Assembly (NCBI RefSeq): GCF_004004515.1
Contig: NZ_RXOL01000003.1
Location: forward strand, 186,001 to 250,000
Reading direction: 5' to 3'
Length of the DNA: 64,000 nt
Origin: Croceicoccus ponticola
GTDB lineage: Bacteria; Pseudomonadota; Alphaproteobacteria; Sphingomonadales; Sphingomonadaceae
The notes beneath the pieces were generated by a model. It was not told the DNA's origin and made no database searches. It worked only from the letters and a program-made list of their open reading frames with translations. Of the stretch, positions 1 to 9,637 are shown piece by piece; within the stretch, counting starts at the first letter, position 1; each line of letters starts with the position of its first letter. The translations under genes and the position numbers were made by a program.

Positions 1-357
1 TTGGGCGGGCTGAATTCCGATATCGGAACCGGCGTGTTCGGCATCGCGGCGATGAGCTATTCGCGAGAGGCGGAGCGCGAGGCCGACATCTATTCGCGCG
101 AACAACTCGCGCGATCCGACATTTCGCCCGCGGGCACGGCGGATTTCTTCGAATATCTGAAGGACGAATCCGGCGAAACCCCCGACTGGGCCAGCTGGAT
201 CGCCAGCCACCCCATGCCCGAAGAGCGAGAAGACGCCTTTCGCGACGCGGTGAAGAAGAACCACGCCTATAAACCCGCGCTGACCGGTGCCGAGTTCGCG
301 GCGATCCGCGACGCATGCACCAACGACAAGGACGTGGAGGAGTTCGACTTCTTCTGA
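1..357 (+). CDS. M48 family metallopeptidase, C-terminal part (truncated by window edge)
   Basis: Only the last 118 codons lie in the window; the true start is upstream, so the TTG at the edge is not the start. The visible piece has the M48 pattern SREAEREAD (about residues 21-29), which supplies the third zinc ligand (Glu) and the conserved EAD of the family. A variable helical region follows, then the SHP-containing end (SHPMPEERE) usual in this family. The HExxH zinc helix must lie outside the window. Known: M48 proteins are zinc endopeptidases, often envelope proteins of the HtpX/BepA kind. Which subtype this is cannot be judged from the fragment. Confidence 0.8.
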   Translation: MGGLNSDIGTGVFGIAAMSYSREAEREADIYSREQLARSDISPAGTADFFEYLKDESGETPDWASWIASHPMPEEREDAFRDAVKKNHAYKPALTGAEFAAIRDACTNDKDVEEFDFF

Positions 358-379
358 AGCGACACTACATAGGGCGGCG

Positions 380-1156
380 ATGACCGTTCCCTACCTTCCC
401 CCCATTCAACATTTCACCACCGATAACGGCCTGTCGGTCGCCTATCGCCATGCCGCTGGCAGCGCGCCGACGATCGTCTTCCTGCCCGGCTACATGTCCG
501 ACATGGAAGGCGGCAAGGCGGTGGCCGTGATGGCCGACGCCATGGCGCGCGGTCAGGCGTGCCTGCTGCTCGATTATTCGGGATGCGGGAATAGCGGGGG
601 CGATTTTGCCGACGGCACCCTGTCACGCTGGCGGGACGAGGTCGTGGCGCTCATCGCCCATGTCGGCGCCGGCCTTGCCGACGTGCCGGTCGTGCTGGCG
701 GGCTCCTCGATGGGTGGATGGCTGATGTTGTTGGTCGCTGAAAAGCTGGTCGCGATGGCCGGGCCGGATGCGGTGCGCGCGCTGGTCGGCATCGCGCCCG
801 CGCCCGATTTCGTCGCCTGGGGCTATTCCGACGAACAGAAAGCGACACTGGAAGGCGGGGAAATCTGGCTGGAGGACAATAGCTACGGTCCTGAACCCAC
901 GCCCTATCACCCCGCATTTTATCGCGACGCACAGACCCATTTGCGGCTCGACACCGGGATCGGACTGTCGTGCCCTGTCCGCATCCTTCAGGGACAGCGC
1001 GATCCCGACGTGCCGTGGCAAACCGCTTTGCGGCTGGCCGAGGCGCTGGTCGCCGACGATGTGTGCATCCACCTGATCAAGGACGGTGACCACCGACTTT
1101 CCCGCGACGCGGATATCGCGCTGCTTCTTTCCACCGTGCGCGAGGTTTCGGCATGA
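380..1156 (+). CDS. alpha/beta hydrolase
   Basis: A 258-residue single-domain alpha/beta hydrolase. The nucleophile elbow is GSSMGG with Ser110; Asp208 (QGQRDPD) and His238 (DGDHR) complete a credible catalytic triad, and the FLPGY near residue 34 is the usual oxyanion-hole region. The reading frame is open further upstream, but ATG 380 places the start after the preceding stop and gives a family-like N terminus. Its stop overlaps the start of the following monooxygenase by 4 bp (ATGA), so the two are probably translated together. It resembles the short ABHD10-like esterase/thioesterase group, but the substrate is not predictable. Confidence 0.85.
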   Translation: MTVPYLPPIQHFTTDNGLSVAYRHAAGSAPTIVFLPGYMSDMEGGKAVAVMADAMARGQACLLLDYSGCGNSGGDFADGTLSRWRDEVVALIAHVGAGLADVPVVLAGSSMGGWLMLLVAEKLVAMAGPDAVRALVGIAPAPDFVAWGYSDEQKATLEGGEIWLEDNSYGPEPTPYHPAFYRDAQTHLRLDTGIGLSCPVRILQGQRDPDVPWQTALRLAEALVADDVCIHLIKDGDHRLSRDADIALLLSTVREVSA

Positions 1157-2136
1157 AGATTTCAGTTCTGGATTTCGTTTCGGTCGTCGAAGGCGGCACC
1201 GTGTCGCAGGCGCTGGCCGAATCGGCTGACCTTGCAAAACTGGCCGAAGAGCTTGGCTGCCATCGGTTCTGGATCGCCGAACATCACGGCATGCCCGGGA
1301 TCGCGAGTTCGGCGGTCGCGGTCTGCCTTGCCCACATCGGCCATGCCACCAGCACCATCCGCATCGGTTCCGGCGGGATCATGCTGCCCAATCACAGCCC
1401 GATGGTGATCGCCGAACAGTTCGGCACGCTGGACGCGCTGTTCCCAGGGCGCATCGATCTCGGCCTTGGCCGCGCGCCCGGCGCCGACCAGCGCATCGCG
1501 CAAATGTTGCGCAAGGACCTGCACAGCGCGGCGGAACGCTTTCCGCAGGACGTGGTCGAACTGCGCGCGCTGTTCGCAGGGGACGACCGCCTGCCGATGC
1601 AGGCCATGCCCGGCGCCGGAGCCTCACCCGAATTGTGGATGCTGGGCGCCAGCCTGTTCGGCGCGCAGCTCGCCGCGATGCTCGGCCTGCCTTATGCCTT
1701 TGCATCCCATTTCGCGCCCGCCGCGCTGGATGATGCGCTGGCCACTTATCGCCAAAATTTCCGCCCGTCCGAATCGCTAGACCGGCCGCATGTCATGGTC
1801 GCGGCCAACTGCTTTGCCGCCGACACGGTCGCCGAAGCGGAATTGCTGGCATCGTCGATGGACCAGTCTTTCGTCGCGCTGCGCACCGGCACACCCGGCC
1901 GCTTGCCACCTCCCGTGCCCGGCTATCGCGAAAGCCTGCCGCCTCAGGCGCTTGCGGGTTTGCGCGCCATGCGAGAGGTCAGCGCCATCGGCACCGCCGA
2001 CGATGTAAGGGCCACGATCACCGCGCTGATCGCCCGCACCGAGGCCGACGAATTGGTGCTAACCGGGTCGACTTTCGACCCCAAGGCGAGGCACCATTCG
2101 CTGCGCATCGCGATGCAGGCGCTTGCCGGGCTGTAG
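1153..2136 (+). CDS. LLM class flavin-dependent oxidoreductase (luciferase-like monooxygenase)
   Basis: A 327-residue protein of the bacterial luciferase-like (LLM) fold. Typical blocks are visible: the N-terminal LDFV strand, RFWIAEHHGMPG near residue 36-47, IRIGSGGIMLPNHSP around 71-85, and GRIDLGLGRAPGAD near residue 100. This pattern fits the MsnO8-type LLM subgroup, which uses reduced FMN supplied by a partner reductase. It overlaps the upstream hydrolase by 4 bp. The FAD-dependent reductase downstream has its own ribosome binding site, so a functional link to it is only a guess. Substrate unknown. Confidence 0.85.
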   Translation: MKISVLDFVSVVEGGTVSQALAESADLAKLAEELGCHRFWIAEHHGMPGIASSAVAVCLAHIGHATSTIRIGSGGIMLPNHSPMVIAEQFGTLDALFPGRIDLGLGRAPGADQRIAQMLRKDLHSAAERFPQDVVELRALFAGDDRLPMQAMPGAGASPELWMLGASLFGAQLAAMLGLPYAFASHFAPAALDDALATYRQNFRPSESLDRPHVMVAANCFAADTVAEAELLASSMDQSFVALRTGTPGRLPPPVPGYRESLPPQALAGLRAMREVSAIGTADDVRATITALIARTEADELVLTGSTFDPKARHHSLRIAMQALAGL

Positions 2137-2244
2137 CGACCGACCGTTTCCCAACCGATAGGACGATTGCGGGATTGAGCCGATCAGGTCTTGAACCGGG
2201 CGCATCCGGGCAGTAGCGCCCATACTCCGATGGAGGGAGACCGT

Positions 2245-3477
2245 ATGGAAAACGCCGAAGTGCTGATCGTGGGGGCCGGACATGGCGGAGCGGCCGTGGC
2301 CGTTGCGCTGCGGCAACAAGGGTTCGATGGCAGCATCGTGATGGTCGGCCGCGAAAGCGAACCGCCTTACGAACGCCCGCCCCTGTCCAAGGAATACCTC
2401 GCCCGCGAAAAGGAATTCGAACGGCTGTACATCCGTCCGCCGCAGTTCTGGGCGGACAAGGGCATCGCCTTGCGCCTTTCGACCGCGGTCACGGCTGTCG
2501 ATCCGCAGGCAAAGGTCGCCACGCTCTCCGACGGTTCGACGATGGGCTATTCGCATCTCGTCTGGGCCGCGGGCGGCGACGCGCGCCGGCTTTCCTGTTC
2601 CGGCGCGGACTTGAACGGCGTGCATGCGGTGCGCACCCGCGCCGACGCCGACCGGATGATGGCCGAAATCGACGCCGGCGCGAAACGGGCGGTCATTATC
2701 GGCGGCGGCTATATCGGGCTCGAAGCGGCGGCAGTGCTGCGCAAGCTTGGCATCGACGTCGTGCTGATCGAAATGCTGGACCGCGTGCTGGCGCGCGTCG
2801 CGGGCGAAGACCTGTCGCGGTTTTATGAAAAGGAACATCGCGACCATGGCGTCGACCTGCGGCTTGGCACCGGGGTCGAATGCATCGAAGGTGACGGACA
2901 CAAGGTGACCGGCGTCAAGCTGGCCGACGGCAGCGTCGTTCCCGCCGACATGGTCATCGTCGGCATCGGCATCGTGCCCAGCATCGGCCCGCTGATCGTG
3001 GCGGGCGCGGCGGGCGCCAATGGCGTCGACGTCGACGAATTCTGTCGCACGACGCTCGAAGACGTCTATGCCATCGGCGACTGCGCGGCCCATGCCAACG
3101 ATTTCGCCGAAGGCGCTGTCATTCGCCTCGAATCGGTGCAGAACGCCAATGACATGGCCAAGATCGTGGCGAAGGCGATCATGGGCGAAAAAGAACCGTA
3201 CAAGGCGACGCCATGGTTCTGGTCGAACCAGTATGACCTGAAACTGCAGACCGTGGGACTTTCGATCGGCCATGACGAAACGGTTCTGCGCGGCGACCCC
3301 GCGACGCGCAGTTTTTCCGTCGTCTATCTCAAGGAAGGGCGCGTCATCGCGCTCGACTGCGTGAACAAGGTCAAGGATTACGTGCAGGGCAAGAAACTGG
3401 TCGAAAGCCGCGCAATAATCGATCGCGACATGCTGGCCGACGACAGCGTTGCGCTGAAGGAAATGGCTACGGCGTAA
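2245..3477 (+). CDS. FAD-dependent oxidoreductase, ferredoxin reductase type
   Basis: 410 residues, the normal length for NAD(P)H-dependent ferredoxin/rubredoxin/putidaredoxin reductases. The order is an N-terminal FAD site (VGAGHGG, about residues 9-15), the [13 protein letters not shown] block that is diagnostic of this group, an internal NAD(P)H site ([12 protein letters not shown]), the AIGDCA FAD motif, and a C-terminal dimer domain beginning near [12 protein letters not shown] 2245 is chosen because GGAGGGAGA lies about 5-7 bases before it; a TTG at 2191 and an ATG at 2230 are in frame upstream. Known: these enzymes pass electrons to a [2Fe-2S] ferredoxin serving a P450 or dioxygenase. 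No such partner is in the window. The 3' end overlaps queG tail to tail by 11 bp. Confidence 0.88.
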   Translation: MENAEVLIVGAGHGGAAVAVALRQQGFDGSIVMVGRESEPPYERPPLSKEYLAREKEFERLYIRPPQFWADKGIALRLSTAVTAVDPQAKVATLSDGSTMGYSHLVWAAGGDARRLSCSGADLNGVHAVRTRADADRMMAEIDAGAKRAVIIGGGYIGLEAAAVLRKLGIDVVLIEMLDRVLARVAGEDLSRFYEKEHRDHGVDLRLGTGVECIEGDGHKVTGVKLADGSVVPADMVIVGIGIVPSIGPLIVAGAAGANGVDVDEFCRTTLEDVYAIGDCAAHANDFAEGAVIRLESVQNANDMAKIVAKAIMGEKEPYKATPWFWSNQYDLKLQTVGLSIGHDETVLRGDPATRSFSVVYLKEGRVIALDCVNKVKDYVQGKKLVESRAIIDRDMLADDSVALKEMATA

Positions 3478-4564
3478 CAGGCCCGAGCGCGATCCGGTCC
3501 AGCCGGGCGGCGGCCCAGTCCGCCGCCTCGGCCACGACCGGATCGCGATCGCTGCGTAATCCGGCGACCACGGAAATCAGCGCGGCATTGGCGCTGTTGC
3601 CTGCGGCGATCAGGCAATTTCGCATGAAACGGTCCCGCCCGATCCGCTTGATCGGAGAGCCCGAGAACAGCGCCCTGAACCCCGCATCGTCAAGCGCGAG
3701 CAGTTCAGTAAGACGCGGCGCTGCCAATTCCGCACGCGGCAGGAACGCCATGTTCGCCGCCGCGGCCTCAGCGAAACTGTTCCAGGGGCAGACCGCAAGG
3801 CAATCGTCGCAGCCATAAATGCGATTGCCCATCGCCTCGCGGAATTCGTGCGGGATCGGCCCCTTGTGTTCGATGGTGAGATAGGAAATGCACCGCCGCG
3901 CATCCACCACGCGCGGCGCAGGGAACGCATCGGTCGGGCATGCGTCCATGCATTTGCTGCACGATCCGCAACGGTCCACGTGGGCTTCGTCCACCGGAAG
4001 GTCGAGCGTGGTATAGATCGCGCCAAGGAACAGCCATGATCCATGCTGGCGACTGACCATGTTGGAATGCTTGCCCTGCCAACCGATTCCCGCAGCTTCG
4101 CCCAGCGGCTTTTCCATTACCGGCGCGGTGTCGACGAACACCTTCACCCCTGCATCCAGTCCGGCCCGCCGTGCTTCTTCGACCAGCCTGCGGGCGAGCC
4201 GCTTCAGCGCCTTTTTCACGACGTCGTGGTAATCGCGCCCCTGCGCATAGACCGAAATGCGCCCCAACTCGCCCCGGTCGGCCAGCGCCAGCGGATCGGC
4301 GGCGGGGGCGTAATTCATGCCCAGCGCGATCACCCGGCGCGCATCGGGCCACAGCGTTTGCGGCGCGGCGCGCTGATCCGCGCGGCCTTCCATCCATTCC
4401 ATCGTCGCGTGGTTTCCGTCCTTCAACCAGTCGGTCAGACGGGCGGCGCGGGCAGGATCGGTGCCGGCATCGGCGATCCCGACGGCGGCGAAACCTTCCT
4501 CCGCCGCGCGCGCGATCAGCCTTTCGCGCAATTCCATCAGGACAGGACCGGTTGTTTCGGGCAT
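3467..4564 (-). CDS. queG: epoxyqueuosine reductase QueG
   Basis: 365 residues. Known: QueG reduces epoxyqueuosine to queuosine in the wobble position of certain tRNAs, using cobalamin and two [4Fe-4S] clusters in the cytosol. Seen: two ferredoxin-type motifs, [16 protein letters not shown] and CDDCLAVCP, the [10 protein letters not shown] segment that carries the proposed catalytic Asp, and the GWQGKHSN stretch. The start at 4564 gives MPETTGPVL; the frame is open further upstream but that part has no family resemblance. The gene is convergent with, and overlaps by 11 bp, the FAD oxidoreductase, and is divergent from the ABC ATPase. Confidence 0.93.
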   Translation of the reverse strand: MPETTGPVLMELRERLIARAAEEGFAAVGIADAGTDPARAARLTDWLKDGNHATMEWMEGRADQRAAPQTLWPDARRVIALGMNYAPAADPLALADRGELGRISVYAQGRDYHDVVKKALKRLARRLVEEARRAGLDAGVKVFVDTAPVMEKPLGEAAGIGWQGKHSNMVSRQHGSWLFLGAIYTTLDLPVDEAHVDRCGSCSKCMDACPTDAFPAPRVVDARRCISYLTIEHKGPIPHEFREAMGNRIYGCDDCLAVCPWNSFAEAAAANMAFLPRAELAAPRLTELLALDDAGFRALFSGSPIKRIGRDRFMRNCLIAAGNSANAALISVVAGLRSDRDPVVAEAADWAAARLDRIALGPVTP

Positions 4565-4626
4565 GTGCGTTAACAGGTTCTTGCGGAATGATCGGCCATC
4601 GGGGGCAAATGTAAGTGCACAGGGAC

Positions 4627-5637
4627 ATGACCAAAAGCCCCAATCCATCCGAATTCGCCATCGCTTCGCCCGCACCGGATGCCGACACCGGCCCCCTGGC
4701 GATCGAGGCGCGCGATCTGGTAAAGCGATTCGACGGTACGATCGCGGTCGACGGCGTCGACATTTCAGTGCCCGCCGGCACGATTTTCGGCATCCTTGGC
4801 CCCAATGGCGCGGGCAAGACGACGACGCTGCGCATGTTGCTGGGCATCATCGATCCCGACAGCGGCACCCGCCGCGTGCTGGGCAGCGACAACCCTCACG
4901 CGATCGCCCACCGCATCGGCTACCTCCCCGAAGAACGCGGGCTTTATCCGGCGATGAAGGCGGTGGACGCCATCGCCTTTGTCGGCGCGCTGCGCGGATT
5001 ACCGCGCGACGAAGGGCGCAGGCGCGGGCGCGAACTGCTTGAGGAATACGGTTTCGGCCATATCGCCGACCGTCAGATCCGCCAGATGTCCAAGGGGCAG
5101 GCGCAGACCGTGCAGCTGCTCGCCACGTTGGTCCACAAACCAGACCTGATCGTGCTGGACGAACCGTTTTCGGGTCTCGACGCGATCAGCCAAGGCCGGT
5201 TGGAAAAACTGATCCGCGGGCTTGCCATCGACGGGACTACGGTGATCTTTTCGACCCACGTGCTCAGCCATGCCGAACGCCTGTGCGAACGGATCGCGAT
5301 CATCGCCGGGGGCAAGGTGCCGTTCCACGGCCTCGTTTCCACCGCGCGCGACCGGCTGCCGCCGCAAGTTCACCTTGAGACCCGCAATGTCGACGGCCCC
5401 TGGCGCGCGGCCCTGCCGCCGGAAGCGGAACCGCAATTACGGTCGACCGGCGGTGCGCTGTTCGATTTCAGCCTGACGGGAGAGGTCGAGCCGCTGTTGA
5501 CCGCCCTGATCGAAGGGGGCGCGGGCATTCAGGCGCTGTCGATCGAAAGAGCAGGTCTGCACGACGCATTCGTCGCCATTGCCGGCGAGGCTGCGGCACG
5601 CGCGCTGGAACAGGACGCTGAAGGGGTCGCGCGATGA
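4627..5637 (+). CDS. ABC transporter ATP-binding protein (NatA-like)
   Basis: A 336-residue cytosolic ATPase subunit of an ABC-2 type exporter. Walker A is GPNGAGKTT (around residue 58), the signature is MSKGQAQ, Walker B is LIVLDEPF, and the switch histidine is in FSTH. A C-terminal regulatory domain of about 100 residues follows the NBD, as in NatA-type and other DUF4162-bearing ATPases. ATG 4627 has AGGG just upstream; a GTG at 4615 is the alternative. The stop overlaps the permease start (ATGA), so these two form a transporter. Known relatives export sodium ions, drugs or glycans; the substrate here is not evident. Confidence 0.9.
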   Translation: MTKSPNPSEFAIASPAPDADTGPLAIEARDLVKRFDGTIAVDGVDISVPAGTIFGILGPNGAGKTTTLRMLLGIIDPDSGTRRVLGSDNPHAIAHRIGYLPEERGLYPAMKAVDAIAFVGALRGLPRDEGRRRGRELLEEYGFGHIADRQIRQMSKGQAQTVQLLATLVHKPDLIVLDEPFSGLDAISQGRLEKLIRGLAIDGTTVIFSTHVLSHAERLCERIAIIAGGKVPFHGLVSTARDRLPPQVHLETRNVDGPWRAALPPEAEPQLRSTGGALFDFSLTGEVEPLLTALIEGGAGIQALSIERAGLHDAFVAIAGEAAARALEQDAEGVAR

Positions 5638-6875
5638 ACATGAGCCATTCTGCTTTCAGTCGTTTCTGGCGTTCGATCATGGTCATCGCCAGCCGCGATT
5701 TCGGCGCGATCCTGTTCAGCCGGTCATTCATCTTCTTCCTGCTCGGTCCGCTATTCCCGGTCTTTGTTATCGGCATGGCAGGAGGCATCGGCGCCAGCGT
5801 CAGCGGCAAGGCCGTGACCCCGGTGCTGGGCATCGCGATGGAAGCGGCCGAAACCGATGCCTTTCTGGCCGCGCGCGACCGGCTTTCGGGGTCGGTAGCG
5901 CACTTGCCCGAAACGTTCATTGTTATCCGCCTGAAACCCGGCGAGCGCGTTATGGCCCGTTCGCTGCTCGAACGCGCGAAAAGCGGCAGCCCGGTCGTGG
6001 CGCTGCTGTCCGGCCCGCTCGCGAATCCGAAATTGACCGGTCCGGGCGGATCGGTGGACATGTGGAAAGGTCCCGTCGCCCTTATCGCGGCAGAGGCGTT
6101 GCGACCACAAAGCAGTACGCTGCCCTCCGTCACGGTCGACAAGACCATCAGCGCGCGCGCAGATACCGCCCGCAAACGCATCCGCACGGCACAGGCTTCG
6201 CAGACGCTGTTGTTCCTGCTGACGATGCTGCTTGCGGGCATGGTCATGTCGAACATGGTGGAGGAAAAGGCGAACAAGATCATCGAGGTGCTCGCCGCAG
6301 CGGTGCCGATGGACGCCGTGTTCTTCGGCAAGCTCATCGCCATGCTTGGCGTCAGCCTCGTCGGGCTGTCGGTGTGGGGCGTCGTGGGCCTTGCGATCAT
6401 GCTCGCCGGTGGCGGCATTCCTTCATTCGCCCCGCCGGCTGTCGGCTGGCCGATGTTCGCGCTGCTCGGGCTGGTCTACTTCTCGTTCGCCTATCTCCTG
6501 CTCGGCTCGCTGTTCCTGACCATCGGCGGGCTGGCGGCAACCGTGCGCGAGGTTCAGACCCTGTCGATGCCGGCCACGATGCTGCAATTGCTGGTATTCT
6601 TCTTTGCCAGCTATGCGCTGGGCGCGATGGGCGAGCCGATCGAGCTGGCCGCAATCCTGTTCCCACTGACCTCTCCTTATTCGATGCTGGCGCGGGCGGC
6701 GGTCGAACCGGACCTGCTGCCGCATCTGGGCGCGATAGTCTGGCAGGCACTGTGCGTGACGCTGATCATCAAGGGCGGGGCGACCTTGTTCCGGCGCACG
6801 GTGATGAAGTCGGGACCGGCCGTGTCGCGCAACAGCTTTTTCCGGTGGCTGACGGGGCGGCGTAAACCGGCATGA
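5634..6875 (+). CDS. ABC-2 type transporter permease (NatB-like)
   Basis: A 413-residue membrane subunit paired with the preceding ATPase (4-bp overlap). One hydrophobic segment lies near residues 31-50. It is followed by an extracytoplasmic domain of about 150 residues, then a cluster of five or six transmembrane helices starting near residue 195 (LLFLLTMLLAGMVMSNMV). The MVEEKANKIIEVL element after the second helix is the hallmark coupling region of NatB/ABC-2 permeases. No catalytic residues are expected. Substrate unknown. Confidence 0.88.
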   Translation: MNMSHSAFSRFWRSIMVIASRDFGAILFSRSFIFFLLGPLFPVFVIGMAGGIGASVSGKAVTPVLGIAMEAAETDAFLAARDRLSGSVAHLPETFIVIRLKPGERVMARSLLERAKSGSPVVALLSGPLANPKLTGPGGSVDMWKGPVALIAAEALRPQSSTLPSVTVDKTISARADTARKRIRTAQASQTLLFLLTMLLAGMVMSNMVEEKANKIIEVLAAAVPMDAVFFGKLIAMLGVSLVGLSVWGVVGLAIMLAGGGIPSFAPPAVGWPMFALLGLVYFSFAYLLLGSLFLTIGGLAATVREVQTLSMPATMLQLLVFFFASYALGAMGEPIELAAILFPLTSPYSMLARAAVEPDLLPHLGAIVWQALCVTLIIKGGATLFRRTVMKSGPAVSRNSFFRWLTGRRKPA

Positions 6876-6931
6876 CCGCCGATCATTGTCCGTTCATCGC
6901 AGCCTAAGCGGTGAGCGAGTAGGACAACGAC

Positions 6932-7426
6932 ATGGCAAGATTTGCACGACGGACATTGCTGGGTATGTTGGCGGCAGGGGCAGCGGTGCCGATCCTTTCG
7001 GCCTGCGGATCGAAAGAGGCCGAGGCAAAGGGCAAGACCTTTCCCCTGCAACGGACCGACGCCGAATGGCGCAAGCGCCTGACGACGGATGAATACCGCG
7101 TCCTGCGTCAGGCCGGGACCGAGCGGGCCTATTCCTCACCGCTCAATGATGAAAAGCGTAGCGGGACTTATCGTTGCGCGGGCTGCGCGCATCCGCTGTT
7201 TTCATCGCGCACCAAATTCGAATCGGGCACCGGCTGGCCCAGTTTCTACGCTCCTATGAAGGGCGGGATCGTCACGACCACCGATTACAAGATCGGCTAT
7301 CCGCGCACCGAAGTTCTGTGCGCCAATTGCGGCGGGCATCTGGGCCATGTCTTCAACGACGGGCCAAAGCCGACCGGCAAGCGTTATTGCATGAACGGCG
7401 TCGCGCTCGATTTCTCACCCGCTTGA
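6932..7426 (+). CDS. msrB: peptide-methionine (R)-S-oxide reductase MsrB, lipoprotein form
   Basis: A 164-residue protein. Residues 1-25 form a signal sequence ending in a lipobox (LSAC, Cys25), with a twin-arginine-like start (FARRTLLGML), so the enzyme is probably anchored in the envelope and perhaps exported by Tat. The MsrB domain has both structural zinc pairs (CAGC, CANC), the GTGWPSF block and the catalytic RYCMNG cysteine near the C terminus. Known: MsrB repairs the R epimer of methionine sulfoxide. An exported MsrA partner lies about 10.5 kb away (17917-18624). Tat routing is an inference from the RR motif. Confidence 0.9.
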   Translation: MARFARRTLLGMLAAGAAVPILSACGSKEAEAKGKTFPLQRTDAEWRKRLTTDEYRVLRQAGTERAYSSPLNDEKRSGTYRCAGCAHPLFSSRTKFESGTGWPSFYAPMKGGIVTTTDYKIGYPRTEVLCANCGGHLGHVFNDGPKPTGKRYCMNGVALDFSPA

Positions 7427-7482
7427 ACAATGGTCTCCTTTCCCCGTTCGACAAGGGCGTATTATCGGGCTAAGGCAGTGGC

Positions 7483-9405
7483 ATGACCGCGGTACCGGCC
7501 ACTCCCCTGCTCGACAACGTCACCACGCCAGACGATCTCCGCAAGCTGGAGCGCGCGCAATTGCGCCAGCTTGCCGACGAATTGCGAGCCGAGATGATCT
7601 CTGCCGTCGGCCAGACGGGCGGGCATCTCGGTTCGGGACTCGGCGTCGTGGAACTGACGACAGCCATCCATTACGTCTTCGACACGCCGACAGACCGGCT
7701 GGTCTGGGATGTCGGGCATCAGGCTTATCCCCACAAGATCCTGACCGGACGACGCGACCGTATCCGCACGCTGCGGCAGCCCGGCGGACTGTCCGGTTTC
7801 ACCAAGCGCTCCGAAAGCGAATACGATCCGTTCGGCACGGCGCATTCGTCCACTTCAATCAGCGCAGCGCTGGGCTTTGCCATCGCGAACAAGCTTTCGG
7901 GCAGGCCCGGCAAGGGCATTGCCGTGATCGGCGACGGCGCGATGAGCGCGGGCATGGCTTACGAGGCGATGAACAACGCCGAAGCGGCAGGCAATCGCCT
8001 GATCGTCATCCTTAACGACAACGACATGTCGATCGCGCCACCAGTCGGCGGCCTTTCGTCGTATCTCGCGCGGCTGGTATCCAGCGGTCAGTTCCTTGGC
8101 CTGCGCGAACTGGCGAAACGTTTCGCGCGCAAACTGCCCCGCCCGCTGCACAATGCCGCGCGCAAGACCGATGAATTCGCCCGTGGCATGGCAATGGGCG
8201 GAACGCTGTTCGAAGAACTGGGCTTCTATTACGTCGGCCCCATCGACGGGCACGATCTCGACGCGTTGATCCCCGTGCTGGAAAACGTGCGCGACGCCGC
8301 CGAAGGGCCGTGCCTGATCCATGTCGTGACGCAAAAGGGCAAGGGTTACGGCCCGGCCGAGCAATCGGCAGACAAGTATCACGGCGTGCAGAAATTCAAC
8401 GTCGTCACCGGCGAACAGGCGAAGTCCGCCAGCGGGCCGCCGTCGTATCAGAACGTGTTTGGCGAAACCCTTGCCAAGCTGGCCGAAACCGACGCGACGA
8501 TCTGCGCCATAACCGCCGCTATGCCCAGCGGGACAGGCGTCGACAAGTTCGCCAAGGCGCACCCTGACCGCGCGTTCGATGTCGGCATCGCCGAACAGCA
8601 TGCGGTGACTTTCGCCGCAGGGCTTGCGGCAGAAGGCATGCGCCCGTTTTGCGCCATTTATTCGACATTCCTGCAGCGCGCGTTCGATCAGGTGGTCCAC
8701 GATGTCGCGATCCAGAACTTGCCGGTCCGCTTTGCGATCGACCGCGCGGGACTGGTCGGCGCGGATGGCGCAACGCACGCCGGATCGTTCGACGTGACGT
8801 ACCTGGCCACTTTGCCCAATTTTGTGGTCATGGCCGCAGCGGACGAGGCGGAACTGGTCCACATGACCTATACCGCCGCATGCCACGACAGCGGGCCGAT
8901 CGCGTTCCGCTATCCGCGCGGCTCGGGCGTCGGGGTCGATATGCCCGAAACGCCGCAATTGCTGGAAATCGGCAAGGGCCGGATCGTCCGCGAAGGATCG
9001 AAGGTCGCTATCCTGTCGCTAGGCACCCGTCTTGCAGAAGCGTTGAAAGCCGCCGACCAGCTTGAGGCCAAGGGCCTTTCAACCACGGTCGCCGACATGC
9101 GCTTTGCCAAGCCATTGGACGAAGACCTGATCCGCAAACTGGCCGCAAGCCATGAAGTGCTGGTGACGATCGAGGAAGGCTCCATCGGCGGGCTTGGCGC
9201 GCACGTCCTGACGCTGGCGAGCGATGAGGGGCTGACCGATGCCGGGCTGAAGATCCGCACGATGCGCCTTCCCGACATGTTCCAAGACCAGAACGCACCC
9301 GAAAAGCAGTACGAAGAAGCGGGCCTGAATGCGCCCGATATCGTCGATACGGTGCTGAAAGCGCTGCGCCACAACAGCGCCGGCGTGGAAGAAGCGCGGG
9401 CCTGA
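7483..9405 (+). CDS. dxs: 1-deoxy-D-xylulose-5-phosphate synthase
   Basis: 640 residues, full length. Known: Dxs condenses pyruvate and glyceraldehyde-3-phosphate with thiamine diphosphate and feeds the MEP isoprenoid pathway. Seen: the [17 protein letters not shown] block, the ThDP/Mg motif [17 protein letters not shown], the [16 protein letters not shown] segment, the central pyrimidine-domain motif [16 protein letters not shown], and [13 protein letters not shown]. The gene follows msrB after 56 bp and is probably a separate unit. The downstream minus-strand NrtS-like gene ends 8 bp after its stop. Confidence 0.97.
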   Translation: MTAVPATPLLDNVTTPDDLRKLERAQLRQLADELRAEMISAVGQTGGHLGSGLGVVELTTAIHYVFDTPTDRLVWDVGHQAYPHKILTGRRDRIRTLRQPGGLSGFTKRSESEYDPFGTAHSSTSISAALGFAIANKLSGRPGKGIAVIGDGAMSAGMAYEAMNNAEAAGNRLIVILNDNDMSIAPPVGGLSSYLARLVSSGQFLGLRELAKRFARKLPRPLHNAARKTDEFARGMAMGGTLFEELGFYYVGPIDGHDLDALIPVLENVRDAAEGPCLIHVVTQKGKGYGPAEQSADKYHGVQKFNVVTGEQAKSASGPPSYQNVFGETLAKLAETDATICAITAAMPSGTGVDKFAKAHPDRAFDVGIAEQHAVTFAAGLAAEGMRPFCAIYSTFLQRAFDQVVHDVAIQNLPVRFAIDRAGLVGADGATHAGSFDVTYLATLPNFVVMAAADEAELVHMTYTAACHDSGPIAFRYPRGSGVGVDMPETPQLLEIGKGRIVREGSKVAILSLGTRLAEALKAADQLEAKGLSTTVADMRFAKPLDEDLIRKLAASHEVLVTIEEGSIGGLGAHVLTLASDEGLTDAGLKIRTMRLPDMFQDQNAPEKQYEEAGLNAPDIVDTVLKALRHNSAGVEEARA

Positions 9406-9413
9406 GAATCCGC

Positions 9414-9590
9414 CTATGCGTTGCGAAGCGCGGCGTAGGCGCCGTAGCTGGCCACGCAAAACGGCACTATGAAAGTGAGCGCTGCTCGCCACCATACCAC
9501 GCCCTGCATGTCCAACAGACGATCCCCTTGATTGATCAGGTTGAGTATCAAACCGACAATCAGCGCCACGGCCAGCGAACGCCGCAGCAT
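9414..9590 (-). CDS. nrtS: NrtS-like nitrate/nitrite transporter, very small membrane protein
   Basis: A 58-codon reading frame too short for routine calling. Its product has two hydrophobic helices, about residues 6-20 and 35-55. Between them is the block LNLINQGD, followed later by VPFCVASYGA; together these are the recognisable pattern of the NrtS family (known as small nitrate/nitrite transporters). The ATG at 9590 has no clear ribosome binding site. An in-frame CTG at 9608 with GAGGG about 10 bases upstream would lengthen it slightly. It lies 47 bp behind the POT transporter on the same strand and may depend on that transcript. The function is by family resemblance only. Confidence 0.65.
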   Translation of the reverse strand: MLRRSLAVALIVGLILNLINQGDRLLDMQGVVWWRAALTFIVPFCVASYGAYAALRNA

Positions 9591-9637
9591 CGGCCATGCG
9601 AATACCAGCCCAAAATCGCCCTCTTGGGTGACACGCC

